Shown here piece after piece: positions 1 through 5,281 of a stretch of 5,281 bases of DNA. Both the position numbers and the translations under genes were made by a program. Numbering within the stretch: position 1 is the stretch's first letter; every line of letters begins with the position of its first letter. The stretch comes from an uncultured Lachnospiraceae bacterium (GTDB lineage Bacteria; Bacillota; Clostridia; Lachnospirales; Lachnospiraceae), in the NCBI GenBank assembly GCA_958422845.1, contig CATZPU010000103.1:1-5281 (forward strand), given 5' to 3'. The notes beneath the pieces are model-generated. The model saw nothing but the letters and a program-made list of their open reading frames with translations, did no database searches and was not told the DNA's origin.

Positions 1-132
1 ATGGGATTCGCAGCGCTGCTTCACGTATCGCTGTCGATTCTGTTTTTTATCAGGCGCAGACATATCAGAATGTCGCTTGCCGTTGCGGCGGCAGTGTTTT
101 ACAGCGGTTGTCTGATTTATTTTAATGTGTAG
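1..132 (+). CDS. C-terminal part of an unidentified membrane protein (probably 5'-truncated by the window)
   Basis: An open frame runs from the first base of the window to a TAG at 130-132 and encodes 43 residues. It begins with ATG, but no upstream sequence is visible, so that codon may be an internal Met and the gene probably starts outside the window. Two hydrophobic stretches are visible, about residues 2-17 (GFAALLHVSLSILFFI) and 24-41 (MSLAVAAAVFYSGCLIYF). They are separated by a basic loop, RRRHIR (18-23). By the positive-inside rule the loop would be cytoplasmic and the C-terminus outside, so this looks like the last helical hairpin of a polytopic membrane protein. I do not recognise the family and assign no function. 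No convincing terminator lies between it and birA 81 bases downstream, so read-through into birA is possible. Confidence 0.5.
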   Translation: MGFAALLHVSLSILFFIRRRHIRMSLAVAAAVFYSGCLIYFNV

Positions 133-197
133 GTTATTAGAAAACGCGTAGTCAGAAAAAGTGCATTGCGTTTATGCTGCGCATTTGCGCCGTATGT

Positions 198-206
198 AAA
201 AGGAGA
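198..206 (+). promoter_or_regulatory. Ribosome binding site that sets the birA start
   Basis: AAAGGAGAG lies 7 bases before the ATG at 214. This favours ATG 214 over the in-frame TTG at 166, which has no purine-rich site ahead of it and would add 16 residues not expected before the winged-helix domain. Seen directly in the sequence. Confidence 0.85.
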
Positions 207-213
207 GTTTTTG

Positions 214-1197
214 ATGAAAGACAGGATACTTTTTGCGCTTAACCGCACGCAGGAATACGTATCGGGGCAGGAGCTGTGCGAGATGCTCGGCGTATCGCGC
301 ACGGCAGTCTGGAAAGTGATCAATCAGCTGAAAGAGGAAGGCTATGAGATAGCCTCTGTTCCGCGAAAAGGCTATAAGATCATCAGCCGCCCCGACGTCA
401 TTACGGCAGAGGAGGTGGCGAGCCGTCTGGATACCGAATGGGCGGGAAAAAATATCAGCTATCATGAGCGGATCGATTCGACCAACAGTGAGGCGGGACG
501 GCTTGCGCAAAACGGCGCCATGTCAGGAACACTGGTGCTCTCAGAAGAGCAGGAATGCGGCAAGGGAAGACGCGGACGTTCGTGGGTGACGCCGCACGGG
601 AGCGCGGTGGCGATGAGTCTGATTCTGCGGCCGGATATTTGCCCCTCCCATGCGTCTATGCTTACGCTCGTCATGGGAATGGCTGTGGTTTCGGCAGTCC
701 GCGAGCGCTGCGGTGTAGAGGCGATGATCAAATGGCCGAACGATGTTGTGGCAAATGGAAAAAAAATCTGCGGTATCCTGACGGAAATGAGCAGTGAGAT
801 CGATTATATCCGCTATATTGTGATCGGTACAGGCATCAATGCGCACGTAGAGCATTTTCCGGAGGAGCTTAAAAATACGGCGGTATCGCTGCATGAGCTG
901 ACCGGAAAAGCGCCGGATCGGGCGGCGCTGATCGCATCGTGCCTGAAGCATTTTGAGCGGTATTACGGGGTGTTTTTGGAGACGCAGGACTTTTCGGGAC
1001 TTTTGGAAGCATACAATGGCATGCTTGCCGGAATCGGAGAAGGCGTGCGCGTGCTGGAGCCGTCGGGTGAATATACGGGAATCTCCGAAGGGATCAATGA
1101 AAAAGGAGAGCTCCTCGTAAAACGAGAAAACGGCACAGTGGAGAAGGTATATGCAGGAGAAGTCTCTGTGCGGGGGATCTACGGATATAGCTGCTGA
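214..1197 (+). CDS. birA: Bifunctional biotin-[acetyl-CoA-carboxylase] ligase / biotin operon repressor
   Basis: The product activates biotin with ATP to biotinyl-5'-AMP and attaches it to the lysine of biotin carboxyl carrier domains. As a biotinyl-AMP-bound dimer, family members with an HTH also repress biotin synthesis or uptake genes. The product is cytosolic, and its 327 residues match the usual ~320-330. Residues 1-58 form a winged helix-turn-helix (LCEMLGVSRTAVWKVINQLK at 21-40, then a GY-x-I wing). The catalytic domain (about 75-265) shows DSTN (88-91), the biotinyl-AMP loop GKGRRGR (116-122), KWPND (173-177, with the catalytic-site Lys173), GILTE (187-191) and GTGIN (205-209). An SH3-like C-terminal domain covers about 272-321, ending AGEVSVRG. 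All key motifs are present, with GKGRRGR replacing the commoner GRGRRGR. No biotin genes or obvious BirA operator lie in the window, so its regulatory targets are presumably elsewhere (inference). The start is set by the ribosome site at 198-206. Confidence 0.97.
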   Translation: MKDRILFALNRTQEYVSGQELCEMLGVSRTAVWKVINQLKEEGYEIASVPRKGYKIISRPDVITAEEVASRLDTEWAGKNISYHERIDSTNSEAGRLAQNGAMSGTLVLSEEQECGKGRRGRSWVTPHGSAVAMSLILRPDICPSHASMLTLVMGMAVVSAVRERCGVEAMIKWPNDVVANGKKICGILTEMSSEIDYIRYIVIGTGINAHVEHFPEELKNTAVSLHELTGKAPDRAALIASCLKHFERYYGVFLETQDFSGLLEAYNGMLAGIGEGVRVLEPSGEYTGISEGINEKGELLVKRENGTVEKVYAGEVSVRGIYGYSC

Positions 1198-1198
1198 G

Positions 1199-1225
1199 CA
1201 TCCGGCACAGGCGGGACGCCGGATG
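1199..1225 (+). repeat. Perfect 8-bp inverted repeat after birA
   Basis: CATCCGGC (1199-1206) pairs exactly with GCCGGATG (1218-1225) across an 11-base loop, starting two bases after the birA stop. A competing small hairpin, GGCG-GGA-CGCC (1210-1220), overlaps the right arm. No T-run follows (GTCGGGCTG), so this is not a classical intrinsic terminator. It could be a 3' mRNA-stabilising stem or a weak attenuator between birA and the next gene. The structure is seen; its role is inferred. Confidence 0.5.
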
Positions 1226-1281
1226 GTCGGGCTGTATGAACAGGACAGATTGTGTGTGATTACTGCATTTAATAGAAGTAT

Positions 1282-1290
1282 AAGGTGAGG
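1282..1290 (+). promoter_or_regulatory. Ribosome binding site that sets the DUF6145-like gene start
   Basis: AAGGTGAGG ends 6 bases before ATG 1297. The alternatives in frame, GTG 1285 (inside this site) and ATG 1291 (directly abutting it), have no workable spacing, so ATG 1297 is preferred. Confidence 0.75.
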
Positions 1291-1296
1291 ATGATT

Positions 1297-1635
1297 ATGG
1301 AAAATGAGACGATCGTGCTTTGCGGTGCAAATGCATACGAGGAAAAATATTACTTAAACGAGAAGTTCAAAAGACTTCCGGAACAGATCAAGGAAGAGCT
1401 GCGGATCATGTGTGTGCTGTATACGCACGATGTCGGTGGAATCTTTCTCGTAGAGTTCGATGAAAACGGCAGTCTGCAGTTTAAGACAGAGGCAGCGGAA
1501 GGCGATTATACGTATGACGAGATCGGCGCTGCCCTAAAGATCAGGGAAATACAGAGGACAAAAGAAGAGCTGCTGCGTTCTCTGGAGCTCTATTATCAGG
1601 TCGTAATCAATGGCAAAAGGAAGATCGTATTATGA
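1297..1635 (+). CDS. Small conserved protein of unknown function, resembling the DUF6145 family
   Basis: The product has 112 residues with no signal peptide or membrane segment, so it is probably cytosolic. The N-terminus (IVLCGANAYEEKYYLNEKF, residues 6-24), the central RIMCVLYTHDVGGIFLVEF (36-54) and a negatively charged DENGSLQF/EAAEGDYTYDEIG region (55-78) match my recollection of the DUF6145 family seen in Lachnospiraceae. I cannot verify this by search. The C-terminal part (81-103, rich in Lys, Arg, Glu and Leu) is predicted helical by eye. No catalytic motif is evident: the two cysteines (9 and 39) are far apart and do not form a metal-binding pair. Its stop overlaps the dusB start in an ATGA (1632-1635), so the two are translationally coupled, which suggests co-regulation with tRNA modification but does not show function. 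The gap of 99 bases from birA leaves room for a separate promoter, though none is convincing. Confidence 0.85.
   Translation: MENETIVLCGANAYEEKYYLNEKFKRLPEQIKEELRIMCVLYTHDVGGIFLVEFDENGSLQFKTEAAEGDYTYDEIGAALKIREIQRTKEELLRSLELYYQVVINGKRKIVL
1616..1623 (+). promoter_or_regulatory. Ribosome binding site for dusB inside the upstream gene
   Basis: AAAGGAAG lies 8 bases before the dusB ATG at 1632, within the last codons of the upstream small gene. With the 4-base ATGA overlap, both re-initiation and direct initiation are plausible. Confidence 0.7.
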
Positions 1636-2585
1636 AAATAGGAACAGTAACGCTTGACAATAATATTATACTGGCGCCGATGGCAGGGGTAACCGACCTG
1701 CCATTTCGTTTGCTCTGCAAGAAGCAGGGCGTCGGTATGACATGCACAGAAATGGTGAGCGCAAAAGCGATCTCCTTTCATAATAAAAATACAGAAGCGC
1801 TTCTGGAGACAGCGCAGCAGGAGCGGCCTGTATCTTTGCAGTTATTTGGCTCCGATCCGGATATTATCAGTGAGATGGCTGCTTATATTGAAGAACGGCC
1901 GTTTGATATCCTCGACATCAACATGGGATGTCCGGTGCCAAAGGTAGCAGGAAACGGCGAGGGCTCGGCGCTTATGAGGAATCCGAAGCTTGTGGCTGAG
2001 ATCGTAAAAAAGACGGTGCGCGCCACGAAAAAGCCGGTGACGGTAAAGATAAGGAAAGGCTTTACGCAGCAGGAGGTAAATGCGGTAGAGATCGCAAAGA
2101 TCGCAGAAGCCTCCGGCGCGGCGGCAGTCGCCGTACACGGGCGGACAAGGGAGCAGTACTACTCAGGGCAGGCGGATTGGGACATTATCCGTCAGGTAAA
2201 GGAGGCAGTCGGGATCCCCGTCATTGGAAACGGAGATATTGATTCTGCGCAGAAGGCGAAGCAGATGTTAGAAGAGACGGGCTGCGACGCAGTCATGGTG
2301 GGGCGCGCCGTGCGCGGAAATCCGTGGCTTTTTCGGGAGATCCGATCGTATCTGGAGGACGGAACAATACCGGAGCGTCCGTCAAAAGACGAGGTGCGCG
2401 CGATGATGCTGCGCCATGCAAGGATGCAGATCGAGTACAAGGGAGCGTATATCGGGATACGCGAGATGCGCAAGCATATTTCGTGGTATACGGCGGGTTA
2501 TCCGGGATCGGCGAAGCTGCGCGGGGAGATCAATCTGGTAGATTCCTATGAAGAACTGGAGCGGCTTCTGGAAGAAAAATTCTAA
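1632..2585 (+). CDS. dusB: tRNA-dihydrouridine synthase (DusB type)
   Basis: The product is a flavoenzyme that reduces specific uridines in the tRNA D-loop to dihydrouridine using FMN and NAD(P)H. It is cytosolic, and its 317 residues are normal for the family (about 310-335). The TIM-barrel domain (about 1-240) opens with the FMN-binding APMAGVTD (15-22), followed by CTEMVSAKA (38-46). The catalytic acid Cys100 sits in DINMGCPVPKV (95-105). FMN and substrate contacts include Lys139 in VKIRKG, His169 in VHGRTREQ (168-175), GNGDI (199-203) and GRAVRGNPW (224-232). A helical C-terminal tRNA-binding domain follows (about 250-317), with the typical MRKHISWYTAGYPGSAKLR (279-297). The assignment to DusB rather than another Dus subfamily rests on overall resemblance and the common placement of Firmicute dus genes next to lysS. 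It starts in an ATGA overlap with the DUF6145-like gene. No clear intrinsic terminator follows it, so some transcripts may continue into greA. Confidence 0.95.
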   Translation: MKIGTVTLDNNIILAPMAGVTDLPFRLLCKKQGVGMTCTEMVSAKAISFHNKNTEALLETAQQERPVSLQLFGSDPDIISEMAAYIEERPFDILDINMGCPVPKVAGNGEGSALMRNPKLVAEIVKKTVRATKKPVTVKIRKGFTQQEVNAVEIAKIAEASGAAAVAVHGRTREQYYSGQADWDIIRQVKEAVGIPVIGNGDIDSAQKAKQMLEETGCDAVMVGRAVRGNPWLFREIRSYLEDGTIPERPSKDEVRAMMLRHARMQIEYKGAYIGIREMRKHISWYTAGYPGSAKLRGEINLVDSYEELERLLEEKF

Positions 2586-2604
2586 GAATCAGACTAAGAA
2601 TCAG
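2582..2604 (+). repeat. 12-base-period tandem duplication over the dusB stop codon
   Basis: CTAAGAATCAG occurs at 2582-2592 and again at 2594-2604 with one A between, giving a perfect 11-base direct repeat of period 12. The first copy contains the dusB TAA (2583-2585). It is most simply a replication-slippage duplication. Seen directly; no function is claimed. Confidence 0.7.
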
Positions 2605-2630
2605 GCGTGCGCAAAAAGCGTCTGCGTTCC

Positions 2631-2659
2631 TTGACAAAAGAGGGGCAATCATATATAAT
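2631..2659 (+). promoter_or_regulatory. Consensus sigma-A promoter for greA-lysS
   Basis: TTGACA (2631-2636) and TATAAT (2654-2659) are both perfect consensus hexamers, and the spacer is the optimal 17 bases. Transcription would be expected to start near 2666, giving a leader of about 66 nt before the greA ATG. This suggests strong, largely constitutive expression of greA and lysS, independent of dusB. A second TATAAT at 2675-2680 lacks a matching -35. No T-box or L-box could fit in this leader. Confidence 0.9.
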
Positions 2660-2691
2660 TACGTGATTGTGGAATATAATAGTAATACACA

Positions 2692-2711
2692 GTTCTTTTG
2701 AAAAGGGGAAC
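2692..2711 (+). promoter_or_regulatory. Possible leader hairpin with GAAA loop ahead of greA
   Basis: GTTCTTTT (2692-2699) can fold onto AGGGGAAC (2704-2711) with a GAAA tetraloop (2700-2703), forming five Watson-Crick and three G-U pairs. It sits two bases before the greA ribosome site and would bury an AGGGGA that mimics a Shine-Dalgarno site. The three consecutive G-U pairs make it only moderately stable. The pairing is seen; any role is speculative. Confidence 0.3.
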
Positions 2712-2713
2712 AA

Positions 2714-2720
2714 GAAAGGG
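2714..2720 (+). promoter_or_regulatory. Ribosome binding site for greA
   Basis: GAAAGGG (extendable to GAAAGGGTG, 2714-2722) precedes ATG 2732 by 9-11 bases, slightly longer than optimal. It supports ATG 2732, which matches the expected GreA N-terminus. Confidence 0.65.
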
Positions 2721-2731
2721 TGTAGATCAGC

Positions 2732-3214
2732 ATGGAAGAAAAGAAGAAATTACTGACATATGCAGGTTTGAAAAAACTGGAGGACGAGCTTCAGGATCTG
2801 AAGGTCAACAGAAGAAAAGAAGTAGCCGGAAAGATCAAAGAAGCAAGGGAGCAGGGGGACCTCTCAGAGAATGCAGAGTATGATGCAGCAAAAGATGAAC
2901 AGCGCGATATCGAGGCCCGTATTGAAGAGATCGAGAAGATCCTGAAAAACGCAGAAGTCGTTGTAGAGGACGAGGTAGACGTCGATAAGATCAATGTCGG
3001 ATGTACAGTAAAGGTATTCGACGAGGAGTTTGAGGAGGAGATGGAGTTTCAGATCGTTGGTTCTTCTGAGGCGAACAGCCTTCAGGGAAAGATTTCCAAT
3101 GAGTCTCCGGTAGGAAAAGCGCTGATCGGCAAGAGTGTAAATGATAAAGTATCTGTAGAGACGCAGGCAGGCACGATCGAGTACAAGGTGCTTGCAATTC
3201 AGAGATCGATATAA
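2732..3214 (+). CDS. greA: Transcription elongation factor GreA
   Basis: The product binds the RNA polymerase secondary channel and stimulates cleavage of the backtracked RNA 3' end, releasing arrested complexes. Its 160 residues are the normal length (about 157-160). Residues 1-78 form the N-terminal antiparallel coiled coil (LLTYAGLKKLEDELQDLK at 7-24). Its tip carries the signature GDLSENAEYDAAKDEQ (42-57), in which Asp43 and Glu46 correspond to the acidic residues that coordinate the catalytic Mg ion. Residues about 85-160 form the FKBP-like globular domain, with the conserved ISNESPVGKALIGK (121-134). The acidic tip motif and overall length identify GreA; GreB-type basic-patch features are not evident. 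It is the first gene of a likely two-gene unit driven by the promoter at 2631-2659, with lysS starting 21 bases after its stop. Pairing of greA with lysS is familiar in Clostridia. Confidence 0.97.
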   Translation: MEEKKKLLTYAGLKKLEDELQDLKVNRRKEVAGKIKEAREQGDLSENAEYDAAKDEQRDIEARIEEIEKILKNAEVVVEDEVDVDKINVGCTVKVFDEEFEEEMEFQIVGSSEANSLQGKISNESPVGKALIGKSVNDKVSVETQAGTIEYKVLAIQRSI

Positions 3215-3220
3215 AGAGAA

Positions 3221-3227
3221 AGAGGAG
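3221..3227 (+). promoter_or_regulatory. Ribosome binding site supporting the GTG start of lysS
   Basis: AGAGGAG ends 8 bases before GTG 3236, good spacing in a 21-base gap after the greA stop. The encoded start, [20 protein letters not shown], is a normal LysRS N-terminus, so GTG 3236 is preferred over any later ATG. Confidence 0.8.
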
Positions 3228-3235
3228 AGAGTACA

Positions 3236-5197
3236 GTGGCAGAACAGAAGAAGCAGGTTCAGGAGCAGGATGTGAATCAGTTATTGAAGGTGCGCCGGGA
3301 GAAGCTGGCGGAGCTTCAGGCAAACGGCAAAGACCCGTTTGTGATTACAAAATTTGATGTGACAAATCACAGCACAGATGTGAAAGAGGATTTTGAATCG
3401 TACGACGGCAAAACAGTTTCGATTGCAGGACGTATGATGTCCAAGCGTGTGATGGGAAAAGCTTCTTTCTGTAATGTACAGGATCTGAAAGGAAATATCC
3501 AGTCCTACGTTGCGCGTGACAGCATCGGAGAAGAGGAGTACAAGGCGTTCAAGAAGCTTGATATCGGCGATATTATCGGTATTACAGGCGAGGTCTTCCG
3601 CACAAAGACAGGCGAGATCTCGATCCATGCGGCTTCTGTAACGCTGCTTTCCAAGAGTCTTCAGGTGCTTCCGGAGAAGTTCCATGGACTGACCAATACA
3701 GATATCCGTTACCGTCAGAGATACGTGGATCTGATCATGAATCCGGAGGTAAAGGATACATTTATCAAGCGTTCCAAGATCATCAGCAGTATTCGTAAAT
3801 ATCTGGACGGACAGGGCTTTTTGGAGGTTGAGACTCCTATGCTGGTATCGAATGCAGGAGGAGCTGCCGCAAGACCGTTTGAGACGCATTTCAATGCGCT
3901 TGACGAGGACAGAAAGCTGCGTATCTCTCTGGAGCTTTATCTGAAGCGTCTGATCGTAGGCGGCATGGAGCGCGTCTATGAGATCGGCCGCGTATTCCGT
4001 AATGAAGGTCTGGATACGAGACATAATCCGGAATTTACGCTGATGGAGCTGTATCAGGCGTATACAGATTATAATGGAATGATGGATCTGACCGAGAATC
4101 TGTACCGTCATGTGGCGCAGGATGTGCTCGGCACGACAAAGATCGTATACAACGGCGTAGAGATGGATCTGGGCAAGCCGTTTGAGCGTATTACGATGGT
4201 AGATGCTGTCAAGAAATATGCAGGCGTTGACTTTAATGAGATCCATACGCTCAAAGAAGCGCGTGCGGTCGCAAAAGAGAAGCATGTAGAGTACGAGGAG
4301 CGTCACAAGAAGGGCGACATCCTTGCACTGTTCTTTGAGGAGTTTGCAGAGGAGCATCTGATCCAGCCGACATTCGTTATGGATCATCCGATCGAGATCT
4401 CGCCGCTTACAAAGAAAAAGCCGGAGAATCCGGAATACACAGAGCGTTTCGAGTTCTTTATGAACGGCTGGGAGATGGCGAATGCGTACTCTGAGCTGAA
4501 CGATCCGATCGACCAGCGCGAGCGTTTCAGAGCTCAGGAAGAGCAGCTTGCACAGGGAGACGAGGAGGCAAATACGACAGATGAAGATTTCCTGAACGCA
4601 CTGGAGATCGGTATGCCGCCGACAGGAGGCATCGGATTCGGTATCGACCGTATGTGTATGCTTCTGACAAATTCAGCAGCGATCCGCGACGTGCTGCTGT
4701 TCCCGACACTTAAGACACTGGGCGGAGATACAGCAAAGAAAGCAGCGCCGGAGGCAGCGAAGGTATCAGAGCAGCCGTCAGAGACAGCAGCAGTCTCTCA
4801 GGAAACTGCAAAGGTGGAGATCGACTTCTCCAACGTAGAGGTGGAGCCTCTGTTTGAAGATATGGTGGACTTCGATACGTTCAGCAGATCTGATTTCCGT
4901 GCCGTAAAGGTAAAGGAATGTGAGGCAGTACCGAAGAGCAAGAAGCTGCTGAAATTCGTCCTTGATGACGGCAGCGGTACAGACCGTGTGATCTTAAGCG
5001 GTATCCACGACTATTACGAGCCGGAAGAACTGGTTGGAAAGACACTGATCGCTATCACGAATCTGCCGCCGAGAAAGATGATGGGTATTGATTCCTGCGG
5101 TATGATCATTTCCGCTACGCATATCGTAGAGGGAAGAGAAGGGCTGAATGTGCTGATCGTGGATGATAAGATTCCGGCGGGAGCGAAGCTGTATTAA
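3236..5197 (+). CDS. lysS: Class II lysyl-tRNA synthetase with a C-terminal Trbp111-like tRNA-binding domain
   Basis: The product charges tRNA-Lys with lysine through a lysyl-adenylate in the cytosol. It has 653 residues, against about 490-505 for ordinary bacterial LysRS. Residues about 60-140 are the N-terminal OB anticodon-binding domain ([21 protein letters not shown]). The class II core (about 155-495) contains motif 1 around 178-203 (ending LEVETPML), motif 2 at 246-270 ([20 protein letters not shown], with Arg255 and Glu257), the [13 protein letters not shown] block (419-431) and motif 3 at 464-477 ([14 protein letters not shown], with Arg472). A normal LysRS would end near DVLLFPTLK (485-493). 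Here an Ala/Glu/Ser/Lys-rich linker (about 496-530) leads to an OB-type tRNA-binding domain (about 545-653) like that of MetRS. The lysine-site segment reads [10 protein letters not shown] (229-238), where many family members have Pro in place of Leu232, but Glu233 is kept. Arginine codons are mostly CGT/CGC, fitting high expression. It is probably co-transcribed with greA. The reading frame is uninterrupted across the fusion. Confidence 0.97.
   Translation: MAEQKKQVQEQDVNQLLKVRREKLAELQANGKDPFVITKFDVTNHSTDVKEDFESYDGKTVSIAGRMMSKRVMGKASFCNVQDLKGNIQSYVARDSIGEEEYKAFKKLDIGDIIGITGEVFRTKTGEISIHAASVTLLSKSLQVLPEKFHGLTNTDIRYRQRYVDLIMNPEVKDTFIKRSKIISSIRKYLDGQGFLEVETPMLVSNAGGAAARPFETHFNALDEDRKLRISLELYLKRLIVGGMERVYEIGRVFRNEGLDTRHNPEFTLMELYQAYTDYNGMMDLTENLYRHVAQDVLGTTKIVYNGVEMDLGKPFERITMVDAVKKYAGVDFNEIHTLKEARAVAKEKHVEYEERHKKGDILALFFEEFAEEHLIQPTFVMDHPIEISPLTKKKPENPEYTERFEFFMNGWEMANAYSELNDPIDQRERFRAQEEQLAQGDEEANTTDEDFLNALEIGMPPTGGIGFGIDRMCMLLTNSAAIRDVLLFPTLKTLGGDTAKKAAPEAAKVSEQPSETAAVSQETAKVEIDFSNVEVEPLFEDMVDFDTFSRSDFRAVKVKECEAVPKSKKLLKFVLDDGSGTDRVILSGIHDYYEPEELVGKTLIAITNLPPRKMMGIDSCGMIISATHIVEGREGLNVLIVDDKIPAGAKLY
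4721..4825 (+). other. Low-complexity linker within LysRS
   Basis: Residues about 496-530 of the lysS product are rich in Ala, Glu, Lys, Ser and Thr (for example [20 protein letters not shown]), with no hydrophobic core pattern. This is typical of a flexible tether. The coding DNA is correspondingly repetitive in GCA/GCG/GAG-type codons but contains no exact tandem repeat. Confidence 0.75.
4868..5194 (+). other. Trbp111/EMAP-II-like tRNA-binding OB domain fused to LysRS
   Basis: Residues about 545-653 of the lysS product match the domain (Pfam tRNA_bind type) at the C-terminus of many bacterial MetRS and in free-standing Trbp111. Visible hallmarks are [20 protein letters not shown] (546-565), the conserved [14 protein letters not shown] (566-579), [20 protein letters not shown] (584-603), [19 protein letters not shown] (609-627) and the end [12 protein letters not shown] (642-653). 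Known members bind the outside corner of tRNA without strong sequence specificity and dimerise. Here the domain would be expected to raise tRNA affinity of LysRS (inference). Confidence 0.92.
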
Positions 5198-5201
5198 GAA
5201 A

Positions 5202-5271
5202 TAAGATTTATAGAGGAATATAAGAGACAGGGGGCTGTCGGTTAATACCGATTTTTAGCTTCTAAATCTTA
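5202..5271 (+). repeat. 9-bp inverted repeat enclosing two hairpins after lysS
   Basis: TAAGATTTA (5202-5210) is the exact reverse complement of TAAATCTTA (5263-5271), 52 bases apart. Between them lie GACAG-GGGG-CTGTC (5226-5239) and the terminator hairpin (5238-5251), which overlap by two bases. A closed multibranch fold is possible, but both arms are AT-rich and chance pairing cannot be excluded. Confidence 0.35.
5238..5256 (+). terminator. Short intrinsic terminator after lysS
   Basis: TCGGT-TAAT-ACCGA forms a 5-bp stem with a 4-base loop (5238-5251) followed at once by five T (5252-5256), about 40 bases after the lysS stop. A second stem, GACAG-GGGG-CTGTC (5226-5239), sits directly upstream and may add stability by stacking, though the two share two bases. 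The stem is short for a strong terminator. Confidence 0.6.
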
Positions 5272-5281
5272 AAATAAGAAT

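Noticed and set aside
179..190. GCGC-ATTT-GCGC mini-hairpin before birA
   Set aside because: A 4-bp stem without a T-run is too weak to call a terminator or regulator.
166..213. Upstream TTG start for birA adding 16 residues
   Set aside because: No ribosome site precedes it, while ATG 214 has a strong one at 198-206 and gives the normal BirA N-terminus.
1268..1284. TTTAAT (1268-1273) and TATAAG (1279-1284) as -10 boxes for the DUF6145-like gene
   Set aside because: Neither has a credible -35 at 16-18 bases, and the second overlaps the ribosome site.
2605..2627. Possible terminator after dusB (GCGTGCGCAAAAAGCGTCTGCG)
   Set aside because: Only 3-4 bp stems can form and no T-run follows.
2675..2680. 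Second TATAAT downstream of the greA promoter
   Set aside because: No -35-like hexamer or extended -10 TG lies at suitable spacing; the promoter at 2631-2659 explains the region.
3281..4387. Long minus-strand open frame (368 codons) opposite lysS
   Set aside because: It lies wholly inside the well-supported lysS gene, its protein is rich in Cys, His, Ile and Leu without a recognisable fold, and such frames arise from codon bias on the coding strand.
4862..4864. Internal ATG (residue 543 of LysRS) that might give a free Trbp111-like protein
   Set aside because: The nearest GGAG (4843-4846) is 15 bases away, too far for good initiation; no other purine-rich site is visible.
5238..5251. GGTTAATACC-like near-palindrome as a possible BirA operator
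   Set aside because: It lacks the long spaced dyad of known BirA sites, sits downstream of lysS and is better explained as the terminator stem.

Overview
This window looks like ordinary chromosomal housekeeping DNA from a low-to-mid GC Clostridia member, most likely Lachnospiraceae or a close relative. The signs are strong purine-rich Shine-Dalgarno sites, a textbook sigma-A promoter, the gene set birA / small conserved protein / dusB / greA / lysS, and protein wording typical of that family. The placement rests on recognition, not on a database search. Every convincing gene lies on the + strand, and the largest gap between genes is 146 bases.

Layout. (1) 1-132: a short membrane-protein tail, probably the 3' end of a gene that begins upstream; not identified. 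(2) 214-1197: birA, a biotin-protein ligase with an N-terminal winged-helix repressor domain. (3) 1198-1296: a gap holding a perfect 8-bp inverted repeat without a U-tract. (4) 1297-1635: a 112-aa cytosolic protein resembling the uncharacterised DUF6145 family; its stop overlaps the start of the next gene. (5) 1632-2585: dusB, a tRNA-dihydrouridine synthase. (6) 2586-2731: a gap with a 12-base tandem duplication at the dusB stop, a perfect TTGACA-17-TATAAT promoter and a short leader. (7) 2732-3214: greA, the transcript cleavage factor. (8) 3236-5197: lysS, a class II lysyl-tRNA synthetase with a GTG start. (9) 5198-5281: an AT-rich tail with a short intrinsic terminator.

Together the genes serve information processing: tRNA modification (DusB), rescue of stalled RNA polymerase (GreA) and tRNA charging (LysRS), preceded by biotin attachment to carboxylases. 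DUF6145-like plus dusB form one translationally coupled unit, and greA plus lysS form a second unit with its own strong promoter. No T-box, L-box or other large riboswitch fits in the roughly 66-nt leader ahead of greA-lysS.

The most notable feature is the lysS product. At 653 residues it is about 150 longer than a standard bacterial LysRS. The extra part is an Ala/Glu/Ser-rich linker followed by a complete Trbp111/EMAP-II-like tRNA-binding OB domain of the kind normally found at the C-terminus of MetRS. I saw no sign of a defence system, mobile element, CRISPR array or RNA gene.
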